A stretch of DNA of 64,000 bases, from positions 1 through 64,000 of the forward strand of contig JBHHVZ010000002.1 of assembly GCA_046756245.1 (NCBI GenBank), given 5' to 3'. The first letter of the stretch is position 1, and every line of letters begins with the position of its first letter. Positions 26,799-38,029 of this stretch are shown here, piece after piece. Below the pieces are notes generated by a model. It made no database searches, was not told the DNA's origin, and saw nothing but the letters and a program-made list of their open reading frames with translations. The stretch is from G021776435 sp046756245. Its GTDB lineage: Bacteria > Pseudomonadota > Alphaproteobacteria > Caulobacterales > Parvularculaceae. A program made the position numbers and the translations under genes.

Positions 26799-27839
26799 AT
26801 GGCTGACCGGCCCAACGCCTCTGCGACGCGCCCGCCGGAACACCCGCCCATCGCGGAGCCCCGGGTCGGCGTCCTTCTGGTCAATCTCGGCACGCCGGAC
26901 GCCGCCAATGCCGGCGCGGTGCGCCGATATCTCCGCGAGTTCCTGAGCGACAGGCGCGTCGTCGATTATCCGCGCGCTGTGTGGCTGCCGATTCTTTACG
27001 GAATTATCCTCAACGTCCGTCCGGCGAAGACGGCGCGCGCCTACAGCGCCATCTGGCGGGCGGATTCGAATGAATCGCCTTTGCGCTATTTCACACGGCG
27101 CCAGGCTGACGCGTTAAGCGAGGGGCTTGGCGGCGATATCGCGGTCGACTGGGCCATGCGCTATGGCGCGCCGCCGATTGCGGGCCGGCTTGCCGCGCTC
27201 AAGGAAAAGGGCTGCGAGCGCATTCTGATCGTCCCGCTCTACCCGCAATATTCAGCGACGACGACGGCGACGGTGAATGACGCTGTGTTCCGCGCGCTAG
27301 AAAAGATGCGCTGGCAGCCGGCGATCCGGACGATGCCGCCGTTCCACGACACGCCGGCCTATATCGGCGCGCTGACAGCCGTTGCGCGGCGGCGTCTCGA
27401 AGAACTCGACTGGGCGCCGGAGCGCGTGCTCATCTCGTTTCACGGCCTGCCGCAACGCTATTTCGACGCTGGCGACCCGTATTTCTGTCATTGCTCGAAA
27501 ACGGCGCGCTTGCTGCGCGCCGAAATGCGGTGGTCGGAGGAGTTTGCGCCGATGACCTTTCAGTCGAAATTCGGCCCCGAAAAATGGCTCGAACCGGCGA
27601 CCGACGTTACGCTCGAAAAACTCGCCGGCGAAGGCGTCAGGCGCGTCGCGGTGATGACGCCGGGCTTCGTTTCCGACTGCATCGAAACGCTTGAGGAGAT
27701 CGCCATCGCCGGACGGTCGCAGTTTCTCGCCGCCGGCGGGGAGGCTTTCGACGCCATCCCCTGCATCAACGACGCGCCCGAAACCGTCGCGCTGCTCGAT
27801 GCGCTCGTGCGCAGGGAGACGGCGGGCTGGGTCGCGTAA
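26799..27839 (+). CDS. hemH: Ferrochelatase
   Basis: The enzyme inserts Fe2+ into protoporphyrin IX, the last step of haem synthesis, at the inner membrane. The 346-residue product has GVLLVNLGTPDA at the start of the core. The metal-site His is in LISFHGLPQRYF and the catalytic Glu in PGFVSDCIETLEEI. A 20-residue Pro-rich extension precedes the core. The ATG at 26799 follows GGAGGG. Confidence 0.96.
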   Translation: MADRPNASATRPPEHPPIAEPRVGVLLVNLGTPDAANAGAVRRYLREFLSDRRVVDYPRAVWLPILYGIILNVRPAKTARAYSAIWRADSNESPLRYFTRRQADALSEGLGGDIAVDWAMRYGAPPIAGRLAALKEKGCERILIVPLYPQYSATTTATVNDAVFRALEKMRWQPAIRTMPPFHDTPAYIGALTAVARRRLEELDWAPERVLISFHGLPQRYFDAGDPYFCHCSKTARLLRAEMRWSEEFAPMTFQSKFGPEKWLEPATDVTLEKLAGEGVRRVAVMTPGFVSDCIETLEEIAIAGRSQFLAAGGEAFDAIPCINDAPETVALLDALVRRETAGWVA

Positions 27840-27886
27840 ACGAAGCAGTAGAGTATCGAGCAATTAATCGGAAACGGAACAATTCC

Positions 27887-27972
27887 CCGCTCATTCCGGC
27901 GAAAGCCGGAATCCAGAGTCGCACGGGACAGCGTTTGCCGCCCTGGCTCCCGGCTTTCGCCGGGATGAGCGG
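27887..27972. repeat. REP-like palindrome, copy 3 of 3
   Basis: CCGCTCATTCCGGCGAAAGC pairs with GCTTTCGCCGGGATGAGCGG; the central loop is longer (about 46 bp) than in the other two copies. It lies between the 3' end of hemH and the 3' end of the convergent lipoprotein gene, where it could act as a bidirectional transcript end. Confidence 0.83.
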
Positions 27973-28030
27973 ATTGAGAGATTTCGATTCACTATTGGAT
28001 CGGCCAGATCAGCCGCCGCGCCGACCCCGT

Positions 28031-28642
28031 TCAAATAAACGGAACGAGTGGAATACCCCGACGGAAGCGTTTTTCGCAGCGGTCAAGCTGGGCTCGATAA
28101 CGCGCGGCGTTGCGGGCCGCCGCCTCTGCTGCGGCTCTCGCCGTGCGGTTACGGCGATAGGTTTTCCGGGCGTAGCCTTCCCAGCCTTCGCGATAGGCAA
28201 GATATTGACTGTAGGCATCATCCAGGGACACGCCGAGGCGGCGGCGGCTCTCGCGTCCGTACCAGGCGACAAAATCCGCCGCATCGGAAAAGCTGCGCCG
28301 GCTGGCGTTGCGATTTCCGCTTTCACGGCGATAGAGGTTCCAGGTTTCTTCAATCGCCTGCGGATAGCCGCGCGCCGATGATTTCCGGCCGCCGGGAAAC
28401 ACGAGCAGAAAGCGGCGGCGGCGCGGCTTGGCGTCCGCGTCAAAGCCGGATTCCTGACTGATAATCGCGAGCTGGATATGTTTGGGCATGCCCCAGCGCT
28501 TTTCAGCGCGCCGGGTCGCCTTATACCAGCCGCCTTTGTCTTCAAAGATCTTGCAGGCGTTGGTTATGTCGTCAGGCGGCGTCGACACGCAGCTGACGAG
28601 AACTCCGCAAGCAACAAGAGTCGCCAAGAAAAATCGTATCAT
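28031..28642 (-). CDS. Lytic-transglycosylase-like lipoprotein
   Basis: This 203-residue lipoprotein has lipobox VSC in the signal MIRFFLATLVACGVLVSC. The mature domain has the SLT-type opening AIISQESGFDADAKP, whose Glu in QESGF is the likely catalytic acid. GYPQAIEETWNLY and a Tyr-rich helical segment follow. It matches small alphaproteobacterial SLT-domain lipoproteins that cleave or bind peptidoglycan. The C-terminus is a basic helix (RAAAEAAARNAARYRAQLDR). The ATG at 28642 is preferred over one 12 codons upstream. Confidence 0.8.
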   Translation of the reverse strand: MIRFFLATLVACGVLVSCVSTPPDDITNACKIFEDKGGWYKATRRAEKRWGMPKHIQLAIISQESGFDADAKPRRRRFLLVFPGGRKSSARGYPQAIEETWNLYRRESGNRNASRRSFSDAADFVAWYGRESRRRLGVSLDDAYSQYLAYREGWEGYARKTYRRNRTARAAAEAAARNAARYRAQLDRCEKRFRRGIPLVPFI

Positions 28643-28760
28643 GGTCCGACTGTAGCGCTTAGGCAACGAGAAATTCAATTGCGCGAATTTTTGAAATGCG
28701 TGGCCGTTTTAGGCTGGGGATTGAGGCGTCGAAGATCGCGTTGACGTCTGGCTCACCAGC

Positions 28761-29372
28761 CTACTGTTCTTTATTTCTCATTTTGTCTTGCATTCTTTCG
28801 ATTTCAGGCAATATTCGTTTGAGCATCGAGATAGCGCTCTTTGCAGAAGCAATAATCATTTGAACGCTTTCGGAAAGGGGTTTTATCGCTATCGCCCCAT
28901 CTGTTTCTTCATATCCATTTTCGACACGCATATAATCCCAATTATCATATTCGTACTGGAACTGATCGTTCAGAGCGACGTCGGAGGCTTCGAGTGTCGT
29001 CAGCGACGAGGCTAACGCGTTATATTCAATCGGCATGTAGATAACGCTGATCTCGACGCTCTTGTTGTCAGGCGACGGTTTCAGGCTGTACTTGCACCAG
29101 AATTTGTCTTCATTTCTTCCGGCCTCTTGCGCGATCACTCCTCCCCTGAGCGGTTCAGGATCACGTTGTATGTTCGGCAATCCTTCAATAGCCACATGCG
29201 CAATCATCGGGTCGACATCCCGGTCTATTCTGCCGATAATGACTATTGCGTCAGGAGAGGGGGCGTCCTTGAACTTCCAGGCTTGTCCAGCTTGCAAGTT
29301 TAAATCATCCGCCCCCGCCGGGCCCGCCAGAGAAACCGCGGCAATAAAAAACAAAAGCGCAAGCCGGCTCAT
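28761..29372 (-). CDS. Exported protein of unknown function
   Basis: This 203-residue protein has a signal peptide ending AGPAGA. I do not recognise the mature domain. It has a FWCKYSL segment mid-protein and a charged helical C-terminus (KRILPEIERMQDKMRNKE). Its codon use is more AT-rich than the neighbours, suggesting recent acquisition or low expression. The start overlaps the stop of the threonine aldolase gene by 4 bp (ATGA), so the two are translationally coupled. Confidence 0.65.
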   Translation of the reverse strand: MSRLALLFFIAAVSLAGPAGADDLNLQAGQAWKFKDAPSPDAIVIIGRIDRDVDPMIAHVAIEGLPNIQRDPEPLRGGVIAQEAGRNEDKFWCKYSLKPSPDNKSVEISVIYMPIEYNALASSLTTLEASDVALNDQFQYEYDNWDYMRVENGYEETDGAIAIKPLSESVQMIIASAKSAISMLKRILPEIERMQDKMRNKEQ

Positions 29373-30409
29373 TGTGCCCTCGCGATATCCAAAAACGACT
29401 CGACATCCGCCTCACTGGTGCGGAACGAACAGATAAGCCGGTGTAGCCTTCCGCCGAACCGGTTCCCCGGCGTCACCCAGGGATAAAACACCGCGCCTTC
29501 GCTGCGCAGTTTATCCGCAACGTCGCCGGGGAAGACGGCGAAGACTTCGTTCGCCTCCGTCGGATAAGGAACCTCGACCCCGTCAATGGCGGAAAGTCCC
29601 GCCGCCAGCCGGCGCGCCATCTCATTGGCGTGACGGGCGAGCCGCAGCCACAGATCGTCGGCGAAATAGGCTTCGAACTGGGCGGCGATGAAGCGCTGCT
29701 TCGACCACAGATGCCCGGCCCGCTTTCGGCGGAAAACGAAATCCTTCGCGTCGTCAGGGTTGAAGAAAACAACCGCTTCCGCCGCAATGCAGCCATTTTT
29801 TGTGGCGCCGAAACACAAGACATCGACGCCGGCTTTCCATGTCGCTTCCGCTGGCGAGACGCCGAGGGTTGCGAGCGCATTCGCAAAGCGCGCGCCGTCC
29901 ATGTGAACCTTGAGGCCGCGCGCGTGGGCGCCGGCGCAAAGCGCTTTCAATTCGGTTACGGAGTAAACCGTTCCGCATTCGCTCGCCTGCGTAAGCGATA
30001 AGGCGGCGGGCGGCGCCCCATGCGGCGGCCGTTCGGGAAAACCGGACAGCGCGGCGCCGACATCTTCAGGCGTCAACTTTCCCGCCTCGCCGGCAAGCGG
30101 CAGAAGTTTCGCCCCGCCGGTGAAAAATTCAGGCCCTGCGCATTCGTCCATTTGCACATGGCTTTCTTCATGACAGACGACCATGCCGTAGGGCGGGGTC
30201 ATGACGGAGAGCGCGAGCCCGTTCGCCGCCCCGCCCGTAGCGACGAAGAACACGGCGCAATCTTTCTCGAAGATTTCACAGAAACGCACCTCGGCGCGCT
30301 TCGTGATGTCGTCGCCGCCATAGGCCGGCGCGAGCCCCTCATTGGCGCGGACGAGCGCGTCGAATATTTCGGGCGCCGCCCCCGCCCAGTTGTCGGAACC
30401 GAACTGCAT
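29369..30409 (-). CDS. ltaE: Low-specificity L-threonine aldolase
   Basis: This 346-residue PLP enzyme belongs to the beta-eliminating lyase fold. The PLP lysine is in CFGATKNG, the conserved Asp in KVHMDGARFANA and the early block in APAYGGDDIT. It cleaves threonine or allo-threonine to glycine and acetaldehyde. The start at 30409 (MQFGSDN) fits the family; an upstream ATG adds 18 unrelated residues. It is first in a two-gene unit with the exported protein and divergent from the nuclease-family gene. Confidence 0.92.
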   Translation of the reverse strand: MQFGSDNWAGAAPEIFDALVRANEGLAPAYGGDDITKRAEVRFCEIFEKDCAVFFVATGGAANGLALSVMTPPYGMVVCHEESHVQMDECAGPEFFTGGAKLLPLAGEAGKLTPEDVGAALSGFPERPPHGAPPAALSLTQASECGTVYSVTELKALCAGAHARGLKVHMDGARFANALATLGVSPAEATWKAGVDVLCFGATKNGCIAAEAVVFFNPDDAKDFVFRRKRAGHLWSKQRFIAAQFEAYFADDLWLRLARHANEMARRLAAGLSAIDGVEVPYPTEANEVFAVFPGDVADKLRSEGAVFYPWVTPGNRFGGRLHRLICSFRTSEADVESFLDIARAQ

Positions 30410-30558
30410 GACGCCTTGTCGCCTGACCGTCCCCGCGCGGTCAAGCGGCGCAGAGCGTCGCACGTCAAAATAATTTCATTCTGCGCCGCGCACGTTTTAC
30501 GTGCTATATGTCCGGGCGTCTGACACGCGGTCCGGCATTCGAACCACGGAGGGAGACC

Positions 30559-31527
30559 ATGTCGATCACCGTCGGTACGTTTAACCTCAACAATCTGTTC
30601 TCACGGTTCAATTTCAGCGCCGAGATCGACGCCGCGCCCGGAGACGGCGAAGGCGGCATTACGCTGACTTTCGACCAGGACGACATCAGCGTACGCGCTT
30701 TCATGGGGCGTCTCGTCAAAGCCAAAGACGCGGATGAAACGCAAAAAATCGCGCACCGTATTCAGGACGTTATGAACGCGGACGTGCTCGCCGTTCAGGA
30801 GGTCGAACATATCGGCATCCTGAAACGCTTTAACGCCGACCATCTCGACGGGCTTTACCCGCACATCGTGCTTATCGAAGGAAACGATCCGCGCATGATC
30901 GATGTGGGCGTCATGTCGAAATTCCCGATCGGCGCGATCACCTCGCACCAGACGGCGACGCATCCCGACGATCCCAATAAGCGCGTTTTCGGCCGCGATC
31001 TTCTGCAAGCGGAGATTCTCGACGCCGATGGCGACAAGCTTTTCACGCTTTACAACACGCACCTGAAAAGCCACTTCGTGCCGTTCGGTGAAGATCCTGT
31101 CGAAGGCGCGCGGCGCGCGAACGAGCGCAGGCGGCGTCAGGCGGAAATGGTCGCAAAGATCATCGGACGGATGGAGCGGTCCGACGCCAAATTCGTTCTC
31201 GCAGGCGACATGAACGACCCGCCGGATTCGGAATTTCTCGCGCCTATGCTGACCGTCGACAACAACCCGCTGACGAATGCGCTCGAAGACGCGACCGAAA
31301 CCCGGGATCCCAAGCCGGAAACCCAGGGACCGGGACCGCAGACCCCGGTCTGGACGCATCGTTTCAACCCGCCGGGGCCGGAATTCCCGCGTTTTGAGCT
31401 GTTCGACCAGATCTGGGTCAGCGAGCGGCTGTCGGACAAGGTGGGCATGGCGAAAATCGACCGCCGCACGACGCATGGCGGCGACGGCAGCGACCACGAT
31501 CCGGCCTGGATCGAACTCGATCTTTAG
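30559..31527 (+). CDS. Endonuclease/exonuclease/phosphatase-family protein
   Basis: This 322-residue protein has the fold's catalytic landmarks: TFNLNNLF at the start, AVQEVEH, TLYNTHLKSHF, LAGDMNDPPDSE and the C-terminal GSDHDPAWI (Asp-His pair). No signal peptide is visible, so it is cytoplasmic. Members hydrolyse phosphodiester or phosphomonoester bonds in nucleic acids or lipids; the substrate cannot be assigned. The start follows GGAGGGAGACC. A strong terminator lies 28 bp after its stop. Confidence 0.88.
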   Translation: MSITVGTFNLNNLFSRFNFSAEIDAAPGDGEGGITLTFDQDDISVRAFMGRLVKAKDADETQKIAHRIQDVMNADVLAVQEVEHIGILKRFNADHLDGLYPHIVLIEGNDPRMIDVGVMSKFPIGAITSHQTATHPDDPNKRVFGRDLLQAEILDADGDKLFTLYNTHLKSHFVPFGEDPVEGARRANERRRRQAEMVAKIIGRMERSDAKFVLAGDMNDPPDSEFLAPMLTVDNNPLTNALEDATETRDPKPETQGPGPQTPVWTHRFNPPGPEFPRFELFDQIWVSERLSDKVGMAKIDRRTTHGGDGSDHDPAWIELDL

Positions 31528-31555
31528 GGGGCGCACCTCGTGCTTCCAGCAAAAG

Positions 31556-31584
31556 AAAAACCCCGGCGCGGCGGCCGGGGTTTT
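31556..31584. terminator. Bidirectional Rho-independent terminator
   Basis: AAAAACCCCGG / CCGGGGTTTT form a stem flanked by an A-run and a T-run, placed between the convergent exo/endonuclease-family gene and hppA. It can serve both strands. Confidence 0.85.
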
Positions 31585-31610
31585 CCAGTCTTGAGAAGTC
31601 GGCGCGTTTG

Positions 31611-33740
<2,130 letters not shown>

Positions 33741-33934
33741 TTCAAACCTTCCTTGGGATGAATATTGGTTGGAAGCGGCAGGCACTCTGGAACGGGCGAA
33801 CGCCCCGCCTTACGCCAGCCCCCGTTTTCATGTCGCGGCGGAAACTGGCAAAGCCGTCTCGCAAAATCAACCGAAACTTGTGGTTTGCGCTGCGCGAAGG
33901 CGCTTCAAGAACTCAAAATAAGCGAAGCCGGCGC

Positions 33935-34708
33935 TCAGGCGGCGCGCGATCGCATGGAGCGAACCCGGTCTGGCTCGGTCTCGTCGAGCGCCCTCACCCA
34001 AGGATATTTCCCGACCATTTCGTCTGTGTAACCAAGATTGCGCGCCGTCGGACTGCGCGGCGCCTCGGCGATTTCCTCGTAATGCGTGCCGAAAACGCGA
34101 TCCCAGAAGAAATTTGTGATGCCGTAATTGCCTTGTTCGTTGTGGAAATGGTGCGCGAGATGGAGCTTCTTGATCCGCCGCCAGAATTTCGACTTCGGCT
34201 CGAACGCCAGATGCTGGCCGCAATGCCAGAACTCGTAGAAGCAAGTCATGCCGAGCGCCGCTACGATCGCAGCAGCCGCGCCTGACAGCCCGCCAATAAG
34301 CCAGCCGACCGGTCCGGTGACGAACACAATCGTCGGCAATGTGGTGTGGAGCCCGCCAAACAGGACCGAAAGATCATTAGGGTGACGGTGATGATCGTAG
34401 TGAACGCGCTTCCAAAGCTTGGCCAGATGCGGCGTCTTGTACATCCAGCTGCCATGCAGGATGAAGCGGTGAAGCGCATACCAGACCAGCGGGTAAACCA
34501 GAACGCCGGCCGCAAAGGCGAGAACAAAGCGCAGCGGCGAATCGAGGGTCGCGACGCCGAGAGCCAGCGAGGCAACCAAAAGCAGAGCGTAAATCTGGAT
34601 GCCCGGATAGGTGACATAGGCGCGTATGAGGGCGCGCAGGGTCATTCGGTTGAGAAGGTATTCCTCCTCTTTCCAGGCCTTGTATCCGATAAAAATCTTC
34701 ATAATCAC
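33935..34708 (-). CDS. Fatty acid hydroxylase/sterol desaturase-family protein
   Basis: This 257-residue integral membrane di-iron enzyme has His clusters HRFILHG, HYDHHRHPND, FWHCGQH and HLAHHFHNEQGNYG, the standard fatty-acid-hydroxylase set. Four or so hydrophobic helices separate them. In sphingolipid-making organisms this superfamily hydroxylates the long-chain base or the N-acyl chain of ceramide. Its position divergent from the ceramide operon, with 308 bp between, supports that substrate but does not prove it. Carotenoid or fatty acid hydroxylation are alternatives. Confidence 0.85.
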   Translation of the reverse strand: MIMKIFIGYKAWKEEEYLLNRMTLRALIRAYVTYPGIQIYALLLVASLALGVATLDSPLRFVLAFAAGVLVYPLVWYALHRFILHGSWMYKTPHLAKLWKRVHYDHHRHPNDLSVLFGGLHTTLPTIVFVTGPVGWLIGGLSGAAAAIVAALGMTCFYEFWHCGQHLAFEPKSKFWRRIKKLHLAHHFHNEQGNYGITNFFWDRVFGTHYEEIAEAPRSPTARNLGYTDEMVGKYPWVRALDETEPDRVRSMRSRAA

Positions 34709-35016
34709 CGCTCCGCGCTTGAGCGCGCCGTCGCCAACCTATGCGCGGGATTGGCGGAAAACAAGCCGGACGCGACGCCGTAAACTGGCGTAAACTCCCG
34801 AATTTCCGGATTTTTGAAATATCGATGAGCAAAACTTGAAGAACCCTCCGCGCGTCGTGACTTGCCCGTTGACCTCGGGAACTGTATCGGCCCAGAATTA
34901 CGTCAATCGTTAAACGCTCGCCCACAGGCGGCGCGAGCGTTGTAGTATGCGTCCGAGCAGTTGGGCAGCGTTGAAATAGGATGCCGGTCCTTATCCGGCG
35001 CAGTGCGGGGGCGTTG
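34709..35016. promoter_or_regulatory. Divergent promoter region of the ceramide cluster
   Basis: These 308 bp separate the hydroxylase and acyl-ligase start codons, so both promoters must lie here. The middle part (about 34780-34830) is AT-rich. A perfect 9-bp inverted repeat, AACGCTCGC / GCGAGCGTT (34913-34941), sits about 75 bp before the ligase start and could be an operator or a leader hairpin. I could not place -35/-10 boxes with confidence. Confidence 0.4.
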
Positions 35017-36786
35017 ATGGCCGTCATCCCTACTCCGACGACGAACCGAAATCTTGTGCTCAGATTGAGCGGCTTCTCGACGATCGCAGAAGCCCTCGAT
35101 TACGCCGCGCGCGGGGAGACGGGCTATAATTTTTTCACTCTGCGGGGGAAAATTGAAGAAAGCCTCCCCTATGCGACCCTGCGCGATCGGGCGCGCGAGC
35201 TTGCAGCGCGCCTGACGGCGCGGTTTGATCGCGGCGCGCGGATTGCGCTCGTCGCTGAAACCAGCCCTGATTTTCTCGTTCTGTTTTTCGCCTGCCAATA
35301 TGCCGGGCTGATCCCGGCGCCGATGCCGATGCCGGTTAATCTTGGCGGCAAGAACGGTTATCTCGTCCAGATCCGTCAAATGATCCTCGGGGCCAACGCC
35401 GCAGCCGCCGTTGCGCCGGCGTCGCTGGCGGCGTTCGTTCGCGAGGCGGCGGACGGCCTTGAGGGCGTCGAGGTTTACGATTACGACGCGTTGCAAGCCA
35501 TGGCGCCGAGCGAGGGGGTTGAACCCTTCGGGCCGGACGACGCTTGCTATATCCAGTATTCTTCGGGATCGACCAGCGCGCCGAAGGGCGTCATCGGCAC
35601 CCAGAAGTCCGTAACCAGCAATCTTTTCGCCATCACGAAGCACGGGCTGAAGCTGACTGTTAGCGACCGCGCCGCGTGTTGGCTGCCGCTTTATCATGAC
35701 ATGGGACTGATCGGTTTCGTGCTGGCGCCGCTTTTCGGCCAGCGCTCGGTCGATTTCCTCGCGACTTCGGATTTCGTCCGCAGGCCGCTCTTGTGGCTGC
35801 GACTGATGACGGAAAACAAAACGACAATCACCTACAGCCCGTCATTCGGCTATGAACTCGCCGCCAAACGCGCCGCAAGGGCCGAGGCCCAGGCGCTGGA
35901 CCTGTCGCACTTGAGGGTGGCGGGGATCGGCGGCGATATGGTCCGTGTCGAGGCGCTCAACGCCTTCTCCGACGCATTCGCCGGCGCTGGTTTCGACCGG
36001 CGCGCGTTCCTGCCGAGCTACGGGCTTGCGGAAGCAACGCTTGCGATCTCGTTCACCGATCTCGACGAAGAAATCCGGGTCGATCATGTGGACATGCGCC
36101 ACTACACCCGTTCGGGCGTGGCGCAGCCGGCCTCCGCCGTGACGTCGCCTGAGCACAAGCGCGCATTCATCCGCTGCGGCAAGGCGCTGCCCGATCACGA
36201 AATTGAAGTGCGCGGCGAAAACGGCCAACCCCTCGACCCGCGCGTCGTTGGACGCATTTTCATCAAGGGACCGAGCGTAACGCCTGGCTATTTCAGCGAC
36301 GCGCGGGCTTCCGAGCAGATGTTCGCCGACGATTGGCTCGACACCGGCGACATGGGATATTTTCTGGACGGACAAATTGTCATCACCGGCCGGGCGAAGG
36401 ATCTGATCATCATTAACGGGCGCAACATCTGGCCGCAGGACATCGAATGGACCGTCGAGAAGGTGGAAGGCGTGCGCCAGGGCGGCGTCGCCGCGTTCTC
36501 TGTCGACGATGGTTCCGGCGAGCGCGTTGTCGTCGTTGCGGAATGTCGCGGCATGGATGACGAGGCGCGCGCGGCGCTGAAGCGCGAAGTGGCCCGGGTC
36601 GTCCAGAACACCGCCGGTGCGCCGGCCGAGATTGTTCTGGTGCGTCCGCATTCGCTGGTGATGACGTCGTCGGGCAAGCTTTCGCGCGCCAAGGTCAAGC
36701 AGAAATATCTCGCCGGCGATTTCTCAGGAGCGCGCGCGGAAGTGCTCGCGGACCCGCCGCGGGCGCTCGCCGAAGCGCGGGTGTGA
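35017..36786 (+). CDS. Fatty acyl-AMP ligase / acyl-ACP synthetase of the ceramide cluster
   Basis: This 589-residue adenylate-forming enzyme has the ATP loop IQYSSGSTSAPKGV, the catalytic PLYHDMGLIG segment, LPSYGLAEAT, the DTGDMGYF motif and a hinge at GRAKDLIIINGRNIWPQD. The features are those of fatty acyl-AMP ligases, which load fatty acid onto an ACP rather than CoA; an ACP gene lies two genes downstream. In Caulobacter the equivalent gene in the sphingolipid locus is an acyl-ACP synthetase. The ATG at 35017 after GCGGGGG is preferred; an ATG at 34981 would add 12 residues. Its stop overlaps the next start. Confidence 0.88.
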   Translation: MAVIPTPTTNRNLVLRLSGFSTIAEALDYAARGETGYNFFTLRGKIEESLPYATLRDRARELAARLTARFDRGARIALVAETSPDFLVLFFACQYAGLIPAPMPMPVNLGGKNGYLVQIRQMILGANAAAAVAPASLAAFVREAADGLEGVEVYDYDALQAMAPSEGVEPFGPDDACYIQYSSGSTSAPKGVIGTQKSVTSNLFAITKHGLKLTVSDRAACWLPLYHDMGLIGFVLAPLFGQRSVDFLATSDFVRRPLLWLRLMTENKTTITYSPSFGYELAAKRAARAEAQALDLSHLRVAGIGGDMVRVEALNAFSDAFAGAGFDRRAFLPSYGLAEATLAISFTDLDEEIRVDHVDMRHYTRSGVAQPASAVTSPEHKRAFIRCGKALPDHEIEVRGENGQPLDPRVVGRIFIKGPSVTPGYFSDARASEQMFADDWLDTGDMGYFLDGQIVITGRAKDLIIINGRNIWPQDIEWTVEKVEGVRQGGVAAFSVDDGSGERVVVVAECRGMDDEARAALKREVARVVQNTAGAPAEIVLVRPHSLVMTSSGKLSRAKVKQKYLAGDFSGARAEVLADPPRALAEARV

Positions 36787-37706
36787 CCGGCCGCGTCGCT
36801 CTTACAGGCGGGAGCGGTTTCGTCGGCGCCGCCATTATCGATCGATTGCTGGAAAACGGCTTCGCTCTCAGCGCGTTGGCGCGCGACCCGCGCAGGCTCA
36901 AGCGCGCCGGCGACGTCGACGTCGTCAAAGGCGGGCTTTCGCATGCGCCCGCGCTCGACCGTCTGGCCGACGGCGCCACGATCTTTATTCACTGCGCCGG
37001 TCTCACCCATGCGCGCCGCGACGCGGAATTTACGGCCGTCAACGTCGAAGGAGCCCGCCTGGCCGCCCGCGCCGCGCGCGTCGCCGGGGCGAAATTCATT
37101 CTGATCTCGTCCCTCGCCGCCCGGGCGCCGCATCTCTCCGCCTACGCCGCCAGCAAGCGCGCGGGCGAATGCTTCGCTGAGGAAGCCGGCGAATGGCTCG
37201 CTCTGCGCGCGCCGGCCATGTACGGGCCTGGCGACGCGGCGACGCTTCCCTATTTCCGCATGATCAAGCGCGGCCTTGCGCCGGAGCCGGCGACCGAGCC
37301 TGTTCCGCGCGCCTCGATCCTGTTTGTCAGCGATTTTGCGGATGCCGTGCTGGCCGCATTCGACGCGCCGGCCGGCGTTGTCTACGAGGTGGGCGACGAT
37401 CGGCCGGACGGCTATACTTGGCGCGAAATCGGCGCGGCGTGCGCGGCCGCGATGAAAACCGACGCAAGACCGCTGCGCCTGCCCGGCTGGGCGATGCACG
37501 GCGTCGCCGGCCCGGCCAGCGCCATCGCCCGGCTTTTCGGCGGGGCGCCCATGGTGACACCGGGAAAAGTCCGCGAATTCTTTCACCCGGACTGGGCGGC
37601 GCGCGACAATCTTTTTATTGAAGCCGCCGGCTGGCGACCGGCGACGCCGTTAGAAGAAGGGTTTGCAAAAACCGCCCGGTGGTATCAAGAAAACGGCTTG
37701 CTTTAG
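36783..37706 (+). CDS. NAD(P)-dependent epimerase/SDR, CerR-like ketosphinganine reductase candidate
   Basis: This is a 307-residue extended short-chain dehydrogenase. The Rossmann motif TGGSGFVG lies at the N-terminus and the catalytic YAASK at about residue 120. It starts with GTG overlapping the ligase stop (GTGTGA), so translation is coupled. In Caulobacter an NAD-dependent epimerase-family protein in the same position (CerR) reduces the keto group of the sphinganine/ceramide intermediate. I infer that role here from context. The substrate could otherwise be a sugar nucleotide. Confidence 0.82.
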   Translation: MTGRVALTGGSGFVGAAIIDRLLENGFALSALARDPRRLKRAGDVDVVKGGLSHAPALDRLADGATIFIHCAGLTHARRDAEFTAVNVEGARLAARAARVAGAKFILISSLAARAPHLSAYAASKRAGECFAEEAGEWLALRAPAMYGPGDAATLPYFRMIKRGLAPEPATEPVPRASILFVSDFADAVLAAFDAPAGVVYEVGDDRPDGYTWREIGAACAAAMKTDARPLRLPGWAMHGVAGPASAIARLFGGAPMVTPGKVREFFHPDWAARDNLFIEAAGWRPATPLEEGFAKTARWYQENGLL

Positions 37707-37762
37707 GGCCTGTGGACACATAGCACGCGAGCCGTGCAAGAATAGTAGATGAGGAGAGCCCG

Positions 37763-38026
37763 ATGTCAGGCATCCAGGAAGACGACGATCTCGTATTCCA
37801 CAAGATCTGCACGCTGCTGGAGCCGTTGAACCAGACGGGCGTGAAGCTCACCCGCGACACTGATCTGGTGGCCGACCTCGAAGCTGACAGCGTCTCCGTT
37901 CTCGATGTGGTGATGGAGATAGAAGACAATTACGATATTTCGATACCGGTCAACACGATGTCGGAAATCAAGACCATAGGCGAACTTGTCGACGCCATTC
38001 ACGCAATCAAGAGGGAACAAGGCTGA
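37763..38026 (+). CDS. Acyl carrier protein of the ceramide cluster
   Basis: This 87-residue acidic helical protein carries the phosphopantetheine site DLEADSVSVLD, with Ser at about residue 39. It is a specialised ACP rather than the housekeeping AcpP (which usually has GADSLDTVE). It sits between the reductase and SPT genes, with GAGGAG before the start and a 3-bp gap to SPT. It likely carries the acyl chain loaded by the ligase and presents it to SPT or the N-acyltransferase. Confidence 0.92.
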   Translation: MSGIQEDDDLVFHKICTLLEPLNQTGVKLTRDTDLVADLEADSVSVLDVVMEIEDNYDISIPVNTMSEIKTIGELVDAIHAIKREQG

Positions 38027-38029
38027 GAC

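Noticed and set aside
36288..37586. A 432-residue open frame antisense to the ligase/reductase junction
   Set aside because: Compositionally biased shadow spanning two genes; both plus-strand genes have clear catalytic motifs.
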